DNA from: Nitrospiria bacterium
GTDB taxonomy: Bacteria > Nitrospirota > Nitrospiria > DASWJH01
Reading direction: 5' to 3'
DNA length: 49,021 bases
NCBI GenBank assembly: GCA_036397255.1
Contig: DASWJH010000066.1
Location: 1-49,021, forward strand
The position numbers were made by a program, and so were the translations under genes. The notes below the pieces were generated by a model. That model was not told the origin of the DNA and did not search any database. It saw nothing but the letters and a program-made list of their open reading frames with translations. Below, in pieces: positions 35,441 through 44,689 of this stretch (the first letter of the stretch is position 1; every line of letters begins with the position of its first letter).

Positions 35441-35597
35441 AAACTTTTTTTTAAATCCTTCCCAGGATTGTATTTCCTTTATTGAATCCCCAACATATAT
35501 CTTTTTTATTTTTATTTAACCCAGAAGAAATAAGAAAACGGTTTCCATTGAATTGGTTTTAGCGGTGTGGTTTAAGGGATTTTTTTGTGGAGGATGT

Positions 35598-36638
35598 GTG
35601 AGGCGGAAATCTTTTTTTCAAATTTTTTTCTCCCTATGGATCTTGCTTTTCTTTATCGGGTGTAACCGACAGCCAACCATCACCGCTATCGCCATTCATC
35701 CCAGCAAATCCAGAATCGTGTATGTAGCAATGAAACAGGGAGTTTATAAAACCCGAGATAGTGGAAAAACATGGTCTCCTATGAATGAAGGATTAGAAAC
35801 GTCTGATGTTAGATCATTGGCCATCGATCCGATTCTTTCCTCTACGGTTTATGCCGGAACATTTGCTGAAGCCATTTTCAAGAGCGTTGATGGAGGTCAG
35901 CAGTGGCATCGGGCTAACATTGGTTTAAAAGAGCATGTCTCAGTGGTTAACAGTATTGTCTTTCATCCTTTTGATCCTAACGTTTTATTTATTGGGACCA
36001 CCGTTGGTGTTTATAAAAGTACCAATGCAGGAGGAGAATGGCATGAAACTGTAAAAGGGATGGAAAGTGTTTATGTTGTACCAATTATTTTTTCACCGAA
36101 GGATTTCAATACACTTTATTGTGGAACCAGTGGTGGGATGTACAAAAGCTTGAATGCTGGAAAAACCTGGATCAAAATAAACGAAGGATTAATTGAAGGG
36201 GAGGTGGGGACCGCGATGAGGTTAGGGGTAAATTCAATTGTTTTAGATCATCAGGATCCCCAACGATTATTTATTGGAACAACCAATGGGATTTTTACCA
36301 CTTCTAACAATGGGTTAAGTTGGGAAACATCCAGTTATGGTTTGAATAGTGGTGCAAGGTTTGTTGCTTCGGTCCTAATCAATCCATTGGATAACAACCT
36401 TTTATTTGCGGGAACCGGAAAAGGGATATATAAAAGTCATGATAGGGGTCGGAATTGGACTCTTTCGAGTAGCGGGTTAACCCACATGGTTCTAAGGTCA
36501 ATGGCAATGGATCCAAAAGATCCAAAAACGATTTATGCCGGGACCCAAGGGGGTTTGTTTATGACCAGAAATGGTGGAGAACAGTGGACCCTGGTGGATG
36601 TTTTAGGAAAAAATAAGGAGCAGGAGGAACAACCTTAA
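35598..36638 (+). CDS. BNR/YCF48-type repeat lipoprotein
   Basis: GTG 35598 is preferred because GGAGG (35589-35593) precedes it. The product then begins VRRKSFFQIFFSLWILLFFIGC, a signal with lipobox Cys at about 22. Earlier in-frame starts would add a Cys-rich leader that spoils the signal. About six repeats follow (VYKTRDSGKTWSPMNEGL, IFKSVDGGQQWHRANIGL, VYKSTNAGGEWHETVKGM, MYKSLNAGKTWIKINEGL, IYKSHDRGRNWTLSSSGL). It appears to be a paralogue of the larger upstream protein. Its end overlaps the convergent small lipoprotein gene by four bases. Confidence 0.75.
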   Translation: MRRKSFFQIFFSLWILLFFIGCNRQPTITAIAIHPSKSRIVYVAMKQGVYKTRDSGKTWSPMNEGLETSDVRSLAIDPILSSTVYAGTFAEAIFKSVDGGQQWHRANIGLKEHVSVVNSIVFHPFDPNVLFIGTTVGVYKSTNAGGEWHETVKGMESVYVVPIIFSPKDFNTLYCGTSGGMYKSLNAGKTWIKINEGLIEGEVGTAMRLGVNSIVLDHQDPQRLFIGTTNGIFTTSNNGLSWETSSYGLNSGARFVASVLINPLDNNLLFAGTGKGIYKSHDRGRNWTLSSSGLTHMVLRSMAMDPKDPKTIYAGTQGGLFMTRNGGEQWTLVDVLGKNKEQEEQP

Positions 36639-37093
36639 AGTTTATCCATATGTTCCTTGGCTTTTTTGATTCGGCCCAGCGCTCTTTCCCCATGCAGGAG
36701 GCAGTCTTCCTTGTGTCCTTTTCGGCTATGCACAATAACCGATTCTATCTCGTCCAATACTACCTTTAAATGTCGAATTGAATGGTTTCCCTCGGAAAGT
36801 GTGGGGGGAATGGCTTTTTGCGTCTCTTTTGAAATATTTTTTATTCTTCTTGCCACAGAAGCCATTTCTTCCAATTTCCCCTCTTTACCCAAAACCATCA
36901 TTTTCTCTCCTTCATGGATTAACCTATCAATTTCTGCTTTGGCAAAGGTGATATTCCATGAAGGGTTGGTGGGGTCGGATTGACAAGCCGTTAAAAAAAA
37001 ACAAATCAAAAGAATTCCACCCCTCCATGTTTTCCTTCCTGGGAGGGAAAGTTTGCTTTTTTGTGTGGACATTAAATTCGAGCATTTCCGCAT
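36635..37093 (-). CDS. Small helical lipoprotein
   Basis: A signal ends in a lipobox (CFFLTAC, Cys at about 37), followed by about 115 mostly helical residues (EIDRLIHEGEKMMVLGKEGKLEEM, RHLKVVLDEIESVIVHS). It resembles small exported helical-bundle proteins; His residues (NHSIRHLK, SRKGHKED, LLHGE) are spread through it and could bind metal. No family is certain. It is downstream of ppsR, 41 bases apart, and convergent with the BNR lipoprotein. Confidence 0.6.
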   Translation of the reverse strand: MRKCSNLMSTQKSKLSLPGRKTWRGGILLICFFLTACQSDPTNPSWNITFAKAEIDRLIHEGEKMMVLGKEGKLEEMASVARRIKNISKETQKAIPPTLSEGNHSIRHLKVVLDEIESVIVHSRKGHKEDCLLHGERALGRIKKAKEHMDKL

Positions 37094-37134
37094 AAAAAAA
37101 TTCTTGTTCCTCTGAATTATAAACGTTTTTCCTT

Positions 37135-37989
37135 TTAGGATATTGACTTTGATTTTTGACTTTGAAGGGGATTGTTTCCCTTAAGGATGGATAAAATGTC
37201 CGACGCCACTTCTTCCACTGCCCGCCCGGTAACATCCAGTATATGCCATCCTCTATTTTGGTTATATAGTTCTCTGCAATAATCAAGTTCCTGGGAAACC
37301 AAGCTCAAATCCGCATACCCTGTTACGCTTTGTTTTAATTTCCTAAGGCGAGCCTGACGAACCTCCATCAAACGCTCTGGATCAATCAGTAGGCCAACAA
37401 CACGTGAGGGTTCAATCAAAAATAGATCGCGAGGGGGGGGGAGATTCAAGATAATCGGAATGTTGGCGACTTTAAAACCGTAATGGGCCAGATACATGGA
37501 AAGGGGGGTTTTTGCAGTTCTGGAAGCCCCAACCAAAATAATATCTGCTTGGTCAATGGTTGGAAGATTTTGTCCATCATCATGTTTTACCGTAAATTGA
37601 ACTGCTTCGATACGAAGAAAATATTCCGTATCGACCTTATGGAGAAGGCCGGGGAGAGATTGAGGGGAGGTTCTAAGAAAACCTGCCATGGTGGTGAGAA
37701 GAGGGCCCATCAGGTCCACTGCAGGGATTTCATGGGCAACCGTTCTTTCCCGAAGTGCTTTTCGAATATCATCAGAAACCAAGGTGTAGAGAATAAGACC
37801 ATTTTCCGCCTTGGCTTTTATGAGGATATCTTCCAGTTGTTGCTTGTTCCGGATATAACGGTGGCATGTAACCACGGTTCGAGTATGGGTAAATTGGGAA
37901 AGGGCCGCTTGGGTCATCCGTTCGGCGGTTTCACCAGTGGCATCGGAAACCACAAATATATGACGGGCTTTTTTTGGGGTTTTCTCCAT
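37135..37989 (-). CDS. ppsR: PEP synthase (or PPDK) regulatory kinase/phosphorylase
   Basis: The DUF299 family protein phosphorylates and dephosphorylates PEP synthase or pyruvate phosphate dikinase, switching gluconeogenic flux. The 284 residues contain HIFVVSDATGETAERM at the N-terminus and the P-loop-like GASRTAKTPLSMYLA at about 155, with KVANIPIILNLPPPRDLF following. Whether the target is PpsA or PPDK cannot be seen, as neither gene is in the window. It is only four bases after gltX on the same strand. Confidence 0.92.
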   Translation of the reverse strand: MEKTPKKARHIFVVSDATGETAERMTQAALSQFTHTRTVVTCHRYIRNKQQLEDILIKAKAENGLILYTLVSDDIRKALRERTVAHEIPAVDLMGPLLTTMAGFLRTSPQSLPGLLHKVDTEYFLRIEAVQFTVKHDDGQNLPTIDQADIILVGASRTAKTPLSMYLAHYGFKVANIPIILNLPPPRDLFLIEPSRVVGLLIDPERLMEVRQARLRKLKQSVTGYADLSLVSQELDYCRELYNQNRGWHILDVTGRAVEEVASDILSILKGNNPLQSQKSKSIS

Positions 37990-37993
37990 TAAC

Positions 37994-39433
37994 TTACATT
38001 GCCTTGTTCTGTTGAATTATATTTGTGGCCATTTCTAAACGATTCACCGTTTCTTTTTGCCCTATGAGGCATAATACGTCATAAATTCCGGGACTCACGG
38101 TTTTTCCGGTAAGGGCCACTCGAAGGGGTTGAGCCAATTTGGCCATTTTTACACCAAATTGAGCCATGATTTCCTTGAAAACGGGTTCTAAGGTTTCATG
38201 AGAAAAGGGGGTTACCGTTTCAAAACGTTCTTTTAAAGCTTGGATCAGGGAAAGGTTTTCGCGGGTGAGAAATTGGCCTTTTGCTTTTTCTTCCATGACA
38301 GGTTTTTTGAAAAAACAAATGGCCGAGTTTGCCATTTCGGTTAATGTCCGGGAACGCTCCTGCAGGGCTTTAATGATCTGTTCGGTTCGGGGGTCTTGCT
38401 CAATTTCATTTTGAGATATATCTCCTTCTTTTGCAAGAAAAGAAATGAAAAGCTCTTTTAATCGTTTTGGTTCTCCCGTTTTAATATAATGGGCATTCAA
38501 CCAGATAAGCTTTTCGGGGTTGAACACCGCTGCAGAAGAACCCACCTGCTCAAAAGAGAATTTTTCAATCAGTTCTCGAATGGAAAAAATTTCTTGGTCT
38601 TTGTGGGACCAGCCTAGTCTGACCAGGTAATTGATCAAGGCCTCTGGGAGAAACCCTTGGTCCCGGTACCATTGAACCGAAGTGGCCCCATGTCGTTTTG
38701 ATAAACGGTTCCGGTCAGGGCCTAAAATCATTGAAAGGTGAGCAAACTTTGGTACCGGATAACCGAAGGTCCGAAACAGTTGTATTTGTTTTGGGGTATT
38801 ATTGAGATGATCATCTCCCCGAATCACATGGGATATTTTCATGTCTCCATCGTCTACCACAACAGAAAGGTTGTAGGTGGGGGTTCCATCGGAGCGGAAC
38901 AAAATGAGATCATCCAAGGTACTGTTTTCGAAGATAACCTTTCCTTTAACCAAATCATGGATGACTGTCTGTTCGTCGGGATTATTTTTAAAGCGGATGG
39001 CGGAGGTTTGTTGTGAAGGGGGAGATTGGAGGTTTCTACACCTCCCGTCATATCGGGGCGGTTTTCCTTTTGAAATGGCCTCTTTCCTTCTTTGCTCTAA
39101 CTCCTCAGGTAGGCAATAACACCGGTAAGCTAACCCTTTGGATAAAAGCTCCTCTACTTTTGATCGATAAACGCTCAACCGATCGGTTTGCAAAACATGT
39201 TCAGAGGGCCATTCTGCCCATGGGTCCCAGTTTAAACCCAACCATAACAATCCTTGGGTGATGGCCTCAATGGCTTCGGGTGTGGAGCGGGACCGGTCCG
39301 TATCCTCTATTCTCAGGAAAAACTTTCCCCCATGATGTTTTGCAAAAAGCCAATTGAAAAGGGCTGTTCGAACACCTCCAATGTGGAGAAATCCGGTAGG
39401 GCTGGGGGCAAAGCGGACACGAACGGCTTCCAT
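37994..39433 (-). CDS. gltX: Glutamyl-tRNA synthetase
   Basis: GltX charges tRNA-Glu. The HIGH region is RFAPSPTGFLHIGGVRTALFNWL. ITQGLLWLGLNWD and the insertion around YRCYCLPEELEQRRKEAISKG follow. The KMSKS-type motif is DRNRLSKRHGAT. The C-terminal anticodon-binding helical domain is complete. I choose ATG 39433 (MEAVRVRFAPSPTG), which has AAAGG nine bases upstream; an ATG at 39454 would add seven residues. About 479 residues is the normal size. It heads the gltX-ppsR-lipoprotein operon. Confidence 0.95.
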   Translation of the reverse strand: MEAVRVRFAPSPTGFLHIGGVRTALFNWLFAKHHGGKFFLRIEDTDRSRSTPEAIEAITQGLLWLGLNWDPWAEWPSEHVLQTDRLSVYRSKVEELLSKGLAYRCYCLPEELEQRRKEAISKGKPPRYDGRCRNLQSPPSQQTSAIRFKNNPDEQTVIHDLVKGKVIFENSTLDDLILFRSDGTPTYNLSVVVDDGDMKISHVIRGDDHLNNTPKQIQLFRTFGYPVPKFAHLSMILGPDRNRLSKRHGATSVQWYRDQGFLPEALINYLVRLGWSHKDQEIFSIRELIEKFSFEQVGSSAAVFNPEKLIWLNAHYIKTGEPKRLKELFISFLAKEGDISQNEIEQDPRTEQIIKALQERSRTLTEMANSAICFFKKPVMEEKAKGQFLTRENLSLIQALKERFETVTPFSHETLEPVFKEIMAQFGVKMAKLAQPLRVALTGKTVSPGIYDVLCLIGQKETVNRLEMATNIIQQNKAM

Positions 39434-39530
39434 GGGATTATACCTTTCTTTCATTCCAAATTATGACACGGGCTATTTTGAAAGTAAAGAGACCCTTTAT
39501 TTAGAACAGGAAATTATTATCGGAAGGGTC

Positions 39531-40085
39531 TTATTCCCCATCGCAAATTTTTTTTATTTGTTTTACCTGGTGATAAAATGCGTTGTCCTCAAGAACCGGC
39601 TGAAAGTTAAGGAGGGGAATTTCTTTTCCTAAATCAACCCATGATTTACATCCCTGGAAATGAGGGAGCATTGGGATTTGTACAGGGGATGATAGTTTGT
39701 AAACACGAAGAAGCAAAACTTGAATGCCTGGAATTTTACCCCTGGAAAATCTGTTTTTTATTTCATCTATAGAAAATATGTGAAAAGGTTCCAACTTTTT
39801 TAAAAGGTTTAAATTTTTGACCCAAAAAATCCCTTTTGAATTGGCATACGTGGTAAGAGTGAGGACGTCGAATTTTGAGCCTTTTTCCAAATGTTCTCGC
39901 CCCACTGTGATTCGTTGCTGGTGAAGATGGGTGGGGAACATAAAAAATTCTTTATGCTCTAGTGAAAAAAGATTCTCCTGGTCTGAGAGGCCCCCTTTAC
40001 GCAATAAAATAATTTGCTTTCCTTGAGTTAAAGCCGATACAACCATGGCCCACTCTTTGAGTGCAAACCTGTTTTTTTCTTTCAT
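39531..40085 (-). CDS. DUF1802 family protein
   Basis: The 184-residue product matches DUF1802: ALKEWAMVVSALTQGKQIILLRKGGLSDQ, EFFMFPTHLHQQ, and KLEPFHIFSIDEIKNRF, followed by LLRVYKLSSPVQIPMLPHF. The family is found in cyanobacteria, Nitrospira-like and some Gram-positive bacteria, and is of unknown function. No signal peptide. No good ribosome binding site is visible before ATG 40085. It lies between pntB and gltX. Confidence 0.8.
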   Translation of the reverse strand: MKEKNRFALKEWAMVVSALTQGKQIILLRKGGLSDQENLFSLEHKEFFMFPTHLHQQRITVGREHLEKGSKFDVLTLTTYANSKGIFWVKNLNLLKKLEPFHIFSIDEIKNRFSRGKIPGIQVLLLRVYKLSSPVQIPMLPHFQGCKSWVDLGKEIPLLNFQPVLEDNAFYHQVKQIKKICDGE

Positions 40086-40152
40086 AGCAGGAAAAAGAAT
40101 AAAGGGGAGGGTCTAACCAGAAAAAAGTAAGAAAAAAAATTGAAAAGGTATT

Positions 40153-41550
40153 TTAAAGGTTCTTGAGGGCCCCTACGATTTCTTCAACGGTTTCCTTGGC
40201 ACTTCCAAAAACCATCATGGTATTATCCTCGTAAAAGAGTTTATTGTCTATCCCCGCAAACCCTGTATTCATGCTCCTTTTTAAAACCATAACGGTTTTT
40301 GAACGATTTACTTCTAAGATAGGCATTCCATAAATTGGGCTATCTTTATCGGTTAGAGCCCCCGGATTAACAATATCGTTTGCCCCAATGACGAAGGAAA
40401 CATCGGTAGAAGAAAAACTTGAATTGATGTCCTCCATCTCAAAAACGCGGTTGTAAGGAACATTGGCTTCGGCCAATAGGACATTCATATGTCCAGGCAT
40501 TCGGCCTGCAACCGGGTGAATACCAAAGGTGACCTTGATTCCCCTAGCTTCTAAAAGGTCAAATAGTTCCCGGACGGCATGTTGCGCGTGAGCTACCGCC
40601 ATTCCATATCCAGGGACAATGATGATCGACTTTGCTGCACTCAAAATATAGGCTACATCTTCCGGGCTGCCACTCTTTACACCTTTTTGAGCGGCTTGTG
40701 CAGCGAGAGAAACTGCCGCAGTGGCTTGATCCCCAGTTCCGAATCCTCCAAACAAAACGTTTAAAATAGAACGGTTCATTGCTTTACACATGATGTAACT
40801 GAGGATGGCTCCAGAGGATCCCACTAAGGCTCCTGTGATGATTAAAAGGTTATTGGAAAGAATAAAACCGGTTGCGGCGGCGGACCACCCTGAGTAAGAG
40901 TTCAGCATAGAAACCACTACCGGCATATCAGCCCCTCCAATGGGAATAATTAAAAGGACCCCTAAGGCAAAAGCAATTGCGGTCAAAATGAGAAAAGGGG
41001 TGGGGTCTTGAGAAAGGGAAAAGTAAATTCCAAAACCAATCATAATCATTCCAAGGAGAAGATTTATTAAGTGTTGCCCTTTGAAAACAGTGGGCTGGCC
41101 CCCCACCAGTCCTCGTAATTTAGCAAAAGCCACCAAACTACCGGTAAAGGTAATAGCCCCAATGAAGGCTCCGATAAACATTTCCGCGAGCATATCCAGG
41201 GGAATAGAGGTTCCCATTTCTTGGTGGTCATAAAAGACGGCGGCCGCAACCAGAACTGCAGCCAGCCCTACAAAGCTATGAAGTAGGGCCACCAATTCAG
41301 GCATGGAGGTCATTTGAATCTTTAGGGCCAAGGCGGTCCCGATGGTGGCTCCAATTAAAATGCCTACAATGAGGAGAGTATAACTTTCGATTTTTGGATC
41401 TAGAATAGTTGCCCCAATAGCAATGATCATTCCAATAATTCCGGAAATATTCCCTTTACGTGCCGTTGCGGGTGAACTTAGACCCTTCAAACCCGATATG
41501 AATAAAACCGATGCGATTAAATAGGCCAGTGAAAAGACGCTTTCAGACAC
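40153..41550 (-). CDS. pntB: NAD(P) transhydrogenase beta subunit
   Basis: PntB forms, with the alpha subunit, the proton-pumping enzyme that reduces NADP with NADH. The 465 residues have about nine N-terminal membrane helices and a C-terminal NADP-binding domain (SIIIVPGYGMAVAHAQHAVRELFDLLEARGIKV, then GRMPGHMNVLLAEANVPY and VIGANDIVNPGALTD). The sequence GFGTGDQATAAVSLAAQ is in the linking region. It is last in the pntA1-pntA2-pntB operon, 44 bases after pntA2. Confidence 0.95.
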   Translation of the reverse strand: MSESVFSLAYLIASVLFISGLKGLSSPATARKGNISGIIGMIIAIGATILDPKIESYTLLIVGILIGATIGTALALKIQMTSMPELVALLHSFVGLAAVLVAAAVFYDHQEMGTSIPLDMLAEMFIGAFIGAITFTGSLVAFAKLRGLVGGQPTVFKGQHLINLLLGMIMIGFGIYFSLSQDPTPFLILTAIAFALGVLLIIPIGGADMPVVVSMLNSYSGWSAAATGFILSNNLLIITGALVGSSGAILSYIMCKAMNRSILNVLFGGFGTGDQATAAVSLAAQAAQKGVKSGSPEDVAYILSAAKSIIIVPGYGMAVAHAQHAVRELFDLLEARGIKVTFGIHPVAGRMPGHMNVLLAEANVPYNRVFEMEDINSSFSSTDVSFVIGANDIVNPGALTDKDSPIYGMPILEVNRSKTVMVLKRSMNTGFAGIDNKLFYEDNTMMVFGSAKETVEEIVGALKNL

Positions 41551-41594
41551 TTTATACCCTTCCTCATTTTTTAAGATTTTAGAACCGATTTATT

Positions 41595-41873
41595 TTATTT
41601 TTTCTTAAACATTTGCAACATTCTCTGAGTGACAATAAACCCTCCAAAAACGTTGATGCTGGCCAGGACCACTGCCACAAATCCTAAAATCGTGCTCAAC
41701 CTCATTTCCTCTGCTCCTACGGTGAGGAGGGCACCCACCAGGATAATCCCGGATATGGCATTGGTCACGGACATCAGGGGGGTGTGCAAAGCGGGTGTTA
41801 CCTTCCAAATGACCTGCCAACCCACAAAGATGGCTAGAACCAAAACGGTTACTCCTTCCATGAATGTCTCCAT
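41595..41873 (-). CDS. pntA2: NAD(P) transhydrogenase alpha subunit, membrane part
   Basis: This 92-residue protein corresponds to the C-terminal membrane segment of E. coli PntA. Three hydrophobic helices are visible, with the family motif [20 protein letters not shown] (about 30-50). The split of alpha into two genes (PntAa plus PntAb) is common in bacteria and in this lineage. The gene lies between pntA1 and pntB. Confidence 0.92.
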   Translation of the reverse strand: METFMEGVTVLVLAIFVGWQVIWKVTPALHTPLMSVTNAISGIILVGALLTVGAEEMRLSTILGFVAVVLASINVFGGFIVTQRMLQMFKKK

Positions 41874-41938
41874 TGATTAATCTCCCGTGATAAATGGTTT
41901 TGAAAACGCGACTCTTTTTTAAAAGAAATGAGGTCCTG

Positions 41939-43072
41939 TTAAGTTGGGGGGTATCTAACCTTGCCCTCGTGTGTGACTAATGAACTTGAAGTGATTTCGT
42001 CCTCTAGATTTAAGATCGCATCCTGTTTGGGAAAAAGGTGAAATAAAAGATTAGCCAGGTTTCGAGCATAAAGTTGGCTGGCATGAACGGATAAGAGGCT
42101 GGGAACATTTACCTTTCCGATGATGGTTACCCCGTATTTGGTCACCACTTTTCCAACCTCGCTAAGGGCGCAATTTCCCCCCTGCTCAACCGCAAGGTCC
42201 ACAATGACGGAGCCAGGCTTCATATCTTTGACCATCTCTTCGGTAATCAGTAGGGGGGCGGGTTTTCCCGGAATTTGGGCTGTTGTGATTATGATGTCTG
42301 AATTTTTTACATTTTTATGAATGACCTCTTTCTCTTTTTGGTAAAACTCTTTTGAAAGCTCTTTTGCATAACCCCCGGAGTCCTGGGCCTCCTCGTGGGT
42401 AACACCCATATCAATAAAATCCGCCCCCAGACTCTCAACTTGCTCTTTTACAATGGGGCGGGTGTCGAAAGCTTGCACCACGGCCCCTAGACGTTTTGCG
42501 GTTGCGATGGCTTGAAGTCCTGCAACCCCAGCACCTAAAATTAAAACCTTGGCGGGTGTTACGGTCCCGGCCGCGGTCATCAATAAAGGGAAAAATTTAC
42601 TAAAAGCATTTGCGGCTTCAATGACACTTTTGTACCCTGCAATATTGGCCATTGAGCTCAAAGCATCCATATTTTGTGCTCGGGTTATCCGGGGAATGAG
42701 CTCCATGGAAAAAGCCGAAATTTTTTTGGATGACATTTGCTGGATTAGGTCTAAATTGGTTGCGGGTTGAAGGAAGGCAATGACAACGGATCCTTCTTTT
42801 GCCATTTGAACTTCGTGTTTTCCTTCCTCCTTATTTTGTGTGGGTTTTTGAACCTTTAGAATAATATCCGCTTCAGAATATAAGGAGGCTGCATTTGTCC
42901 TAATGGTTGCTCCCGCTTTTTCATAATCATTATTTGAGATGAAGGATTCTTCCCCAGCATCCGACTGAACCAGAACTTCAAACCCTTTTTTAATCATTTT
43001 TCCAACTGTTTCTGGCGTGGCTGCGACTCTTCGCTCCTCAGCCGTGATTTCTTTGGGAATCCCCACTTTCAT
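41939..43072 (-). CDS. pntA1: NAD(P) transhydrogenase alpha subunit, NAD-binding part
   Basis: The 377-residue soluble domain binds NAD. It begins MKVGIPKEITAEERRVAATPETV and has a Rossmann fold at VLILGAGVAGLQAIATAKRLGA (about 180). The mobile-loop region is EEAQDSGGYAKELSKEFY, and IPGKPAPLLITEEMVKDMKPGSVIVDLA follows. Alanine dehydrogenase shares this fold, but the adjacent pntA2 and pntB settle the identity. It leads the operon. Confidence 0.95.
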   Translation of the reverse strand: MKVGIPKEITAEERRVAATPETVGKMIKKGFEVLVQSDAGEESFISNNDYEKAGATIRTNAASLYSEADIILKVQKPTQNKEEGKHEVQMAKEGSVVIAFLQPATNLDLIQQMSSKKISAFSMELIPRITRAQNMDALSSMANIAGYKSVIEAANAFSKFFPLLMTAAGTVTPAKVLILGAGVAGLQAIATAKRLGAVVQAFDTRPIVKEQVESLGADFIDMGVTHEEAQDSGGYAKELSKEFYQKEKEVIHKNVKNSDIIITTAQIPGKPAPLLITEEMVKDMKPGSVIVDLAVEQGGNCALSEVGKVVTKYGVTIIGKVNVPSLLSVHASQLYARNLANLLFHLFPKQDAILNLEDEITSSSLVTHEGKVRYPPT

Positions 43073-43501
43073 ATTTGGTCTACCTCATTCCGTGAAGTGT
43101 TTTAATTACCCTAAAGAACTGTTGAAAGCCTTGAGTTTTTCTCAAAATCCAATTTAAAAAGTTAAAAAACTACCAAATCCAAGTACTTCTCGTCAACACA
43201 AATATTCCGAAATATTGGAATCTTTTATAAACATAGGTCAGGTTACCGGAAACCTGGAGAGGGAATGATTTTCCACAATATGCATTTTGTGGGGGGGTGT
43301 TGGGAAGTCTTTTTCCTTATATTTTCTTAGGATTTGGAAGGGTTTTTGGGGTTAAAAACCTTTAGGCCGGGAGGAGCATTTTGAAATCAAAGGTTTATCT
43401 GCTTTCCCTTTTTTTCCTTGCTAAACAAAGAATTTGGCATGGTTGTTGCCTATTGAGATGGATTGGAGTAAAATAACTCAACAATAAGGGGGAGCGGTCC
43501 C
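43073..43501. other. Divergent promoter region between pntA1 and the lyase-like gene
   Basis: Two short inverted repeats occur: CAGGTT (43239-43244) with AACCTG (43251-43256), and ATTCC (43204-43208) with GGAAT (43217-43221). No gene or known RNA is seen. They could be operators for either flanking gene. Confidence 0.4.
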
Positions 43502-44689
43502 ATGAAAAAACAATTTATTTTCCTATCCCTAGGCCTTCTTTTTCTTGTGTTTTCATTGGGCTGTGGAAATGGGGGCGAATCCAATAGTGTCATTCAAGGG
43601 GCCGGTTCCCCAGTAAATTCCTCAACTTCAGTGTGTATGACGGGTAGTCCATTTATCAAGGAATGTTCCATTCCCGCAGATGAGAATGGTAATTTTGTTT
43701 CCCCTTATGGTTTAGCGAAGGATGAGACAAAAAACCTTCTTTGGTTTTCTGCTGATATTTCTTCACATGAGGAATCTCCTGATATGCTTGGTGTTTTTGA
43801 TCCCATCAATGAAATTTTTCCAAATTGCCAGACTGCAAAAGATGCTTGTCGAATAATATTTCCCACTGCCTCAAACCAGTCTCAAAATCAACAAATTCCA
43901 CCTGATCCCAAAAGTGTCCAGCCAAGAGGTTTGATTTTTGATCCCTTCACCAGGAAAAACTGGGTTTCTGGGTTTGGGACAGGGGTAATCGAACAAGTAG
44001 GTTTCCGAAATGCCTCGGAATTCCCAATTCCCACGCTAGATAGTGGGCCTTTAGGAATTACGTTGGACTCAAAAGGAAAGGTTTGGTTTACAGAAAGCTT
44101 AAAAGATAAAATTGGGCGACTAGATCCAGCTGTTGCCAATACCGGTGTGGGAGTGGGAATCGACGAATTCCAAATATGTCAAGGACCCTCGGGAATTGAT
44201 GTCGATAGTCAAGATAATGTTTGGTTCTCCTGTTCCACCTCCAATCAAATAGGAAAATTGGATTCATCAAATGATTTTTTCCCAACCTTTTACCTTATAC
44301 CGACAACCACCAGTTACCCCGCGGGGGTTGCAATTGATTCTCAAGACCGAATATGGTTTACCGAAGAAGATGGGAATAAAATTGGTTTATTTGATCCTTC
44401 TAAAAATATCGGGAAGCAATTTTCCGAGTTTATTCTTCCAAATGGGGGTTCCCCACGTGGAATTACCGTTGACCCCGATACAAATGTTGTTTGGTTTACG
44501 GAATATCGGGGAAATCGTATTGGAAGGTTGGACCCCCAAGCATCAAGCCCGGGGACAACTGATGGGTTTACTGAATTTCAAATTCCCACATTGAATAGTG
44601 GTCCCACCTCGATTTTGATAGATCAAGATAAGGTGGTCTGGTTTTCGGAAACCACCGCACAAAAAATCGGTAAACTGACGACCCCTTGA
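43502..44689 (+). CDS. Virginiamycin B lyase-like beta-propeller lipoprotein
   Basis: A signal ends in a lipobox (FSLGC, Cys at about 21). Five or six blades of about 45 residues follow, with the WFTE motif of the streptogramin lyase/NHL-like family: GITLDSKGKVWFTESLKDKIGRLDP, GIDVDSQDNVWFSCS, GVAIDSQDRIWFTEEDGNKIGLFDP and GITVDPDTNVVWFTEYRGNRIGRLDP. True Vgb enzymes linearise streptogramin antibiotics, but many exported homologues have no known activity. Antibiotic resistance should therefore not be assumed. GGGGGAG lies upstream. The end overlaps the next gene by four bases. Confidence 0.8.
   Translation: MKKQFIFLSLGLLFLVFSLGCGNGGESNSVIQGAGSPVNSSTSVCMTGSPFIKECSIPADENGNFVSPYGLAKDETKNLLWFSADISSHEESPDMLGVFDPINEIFPNCQTAKDACRIIFPTASNQSQNQQIPPDPKSVQPRGLIFDPFTRKNWVSGFGTGVIEQVGFRNASEFPIPTLDSGPLGITLDSKGKVWFTESLKDKIGRLDPAVANTGVGVGIDEFQICQGPSGIDVDSQDNVWFSCSTSNQIGKLDSSNDFFPTFYLIPTTTSYPAGVAIDSQDRIWFTEEDGNKIGLFDPSKNIGKQFSEFILPNGGSPRGITVDPDTNVVWFTEYRGNRIGRLDPQASSPGTTDGFTEFQIPTLNSGPTSILIDQDKVVWFSETTAQKIGKLTTP

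Noticed and set aside
43502-44689. Streptogramin (virginiamycin B) resistance gene
   Set aside because: Exported lipoprotein homologues of Vgb are common and without shown lyase activity, so only the fold is claimed.
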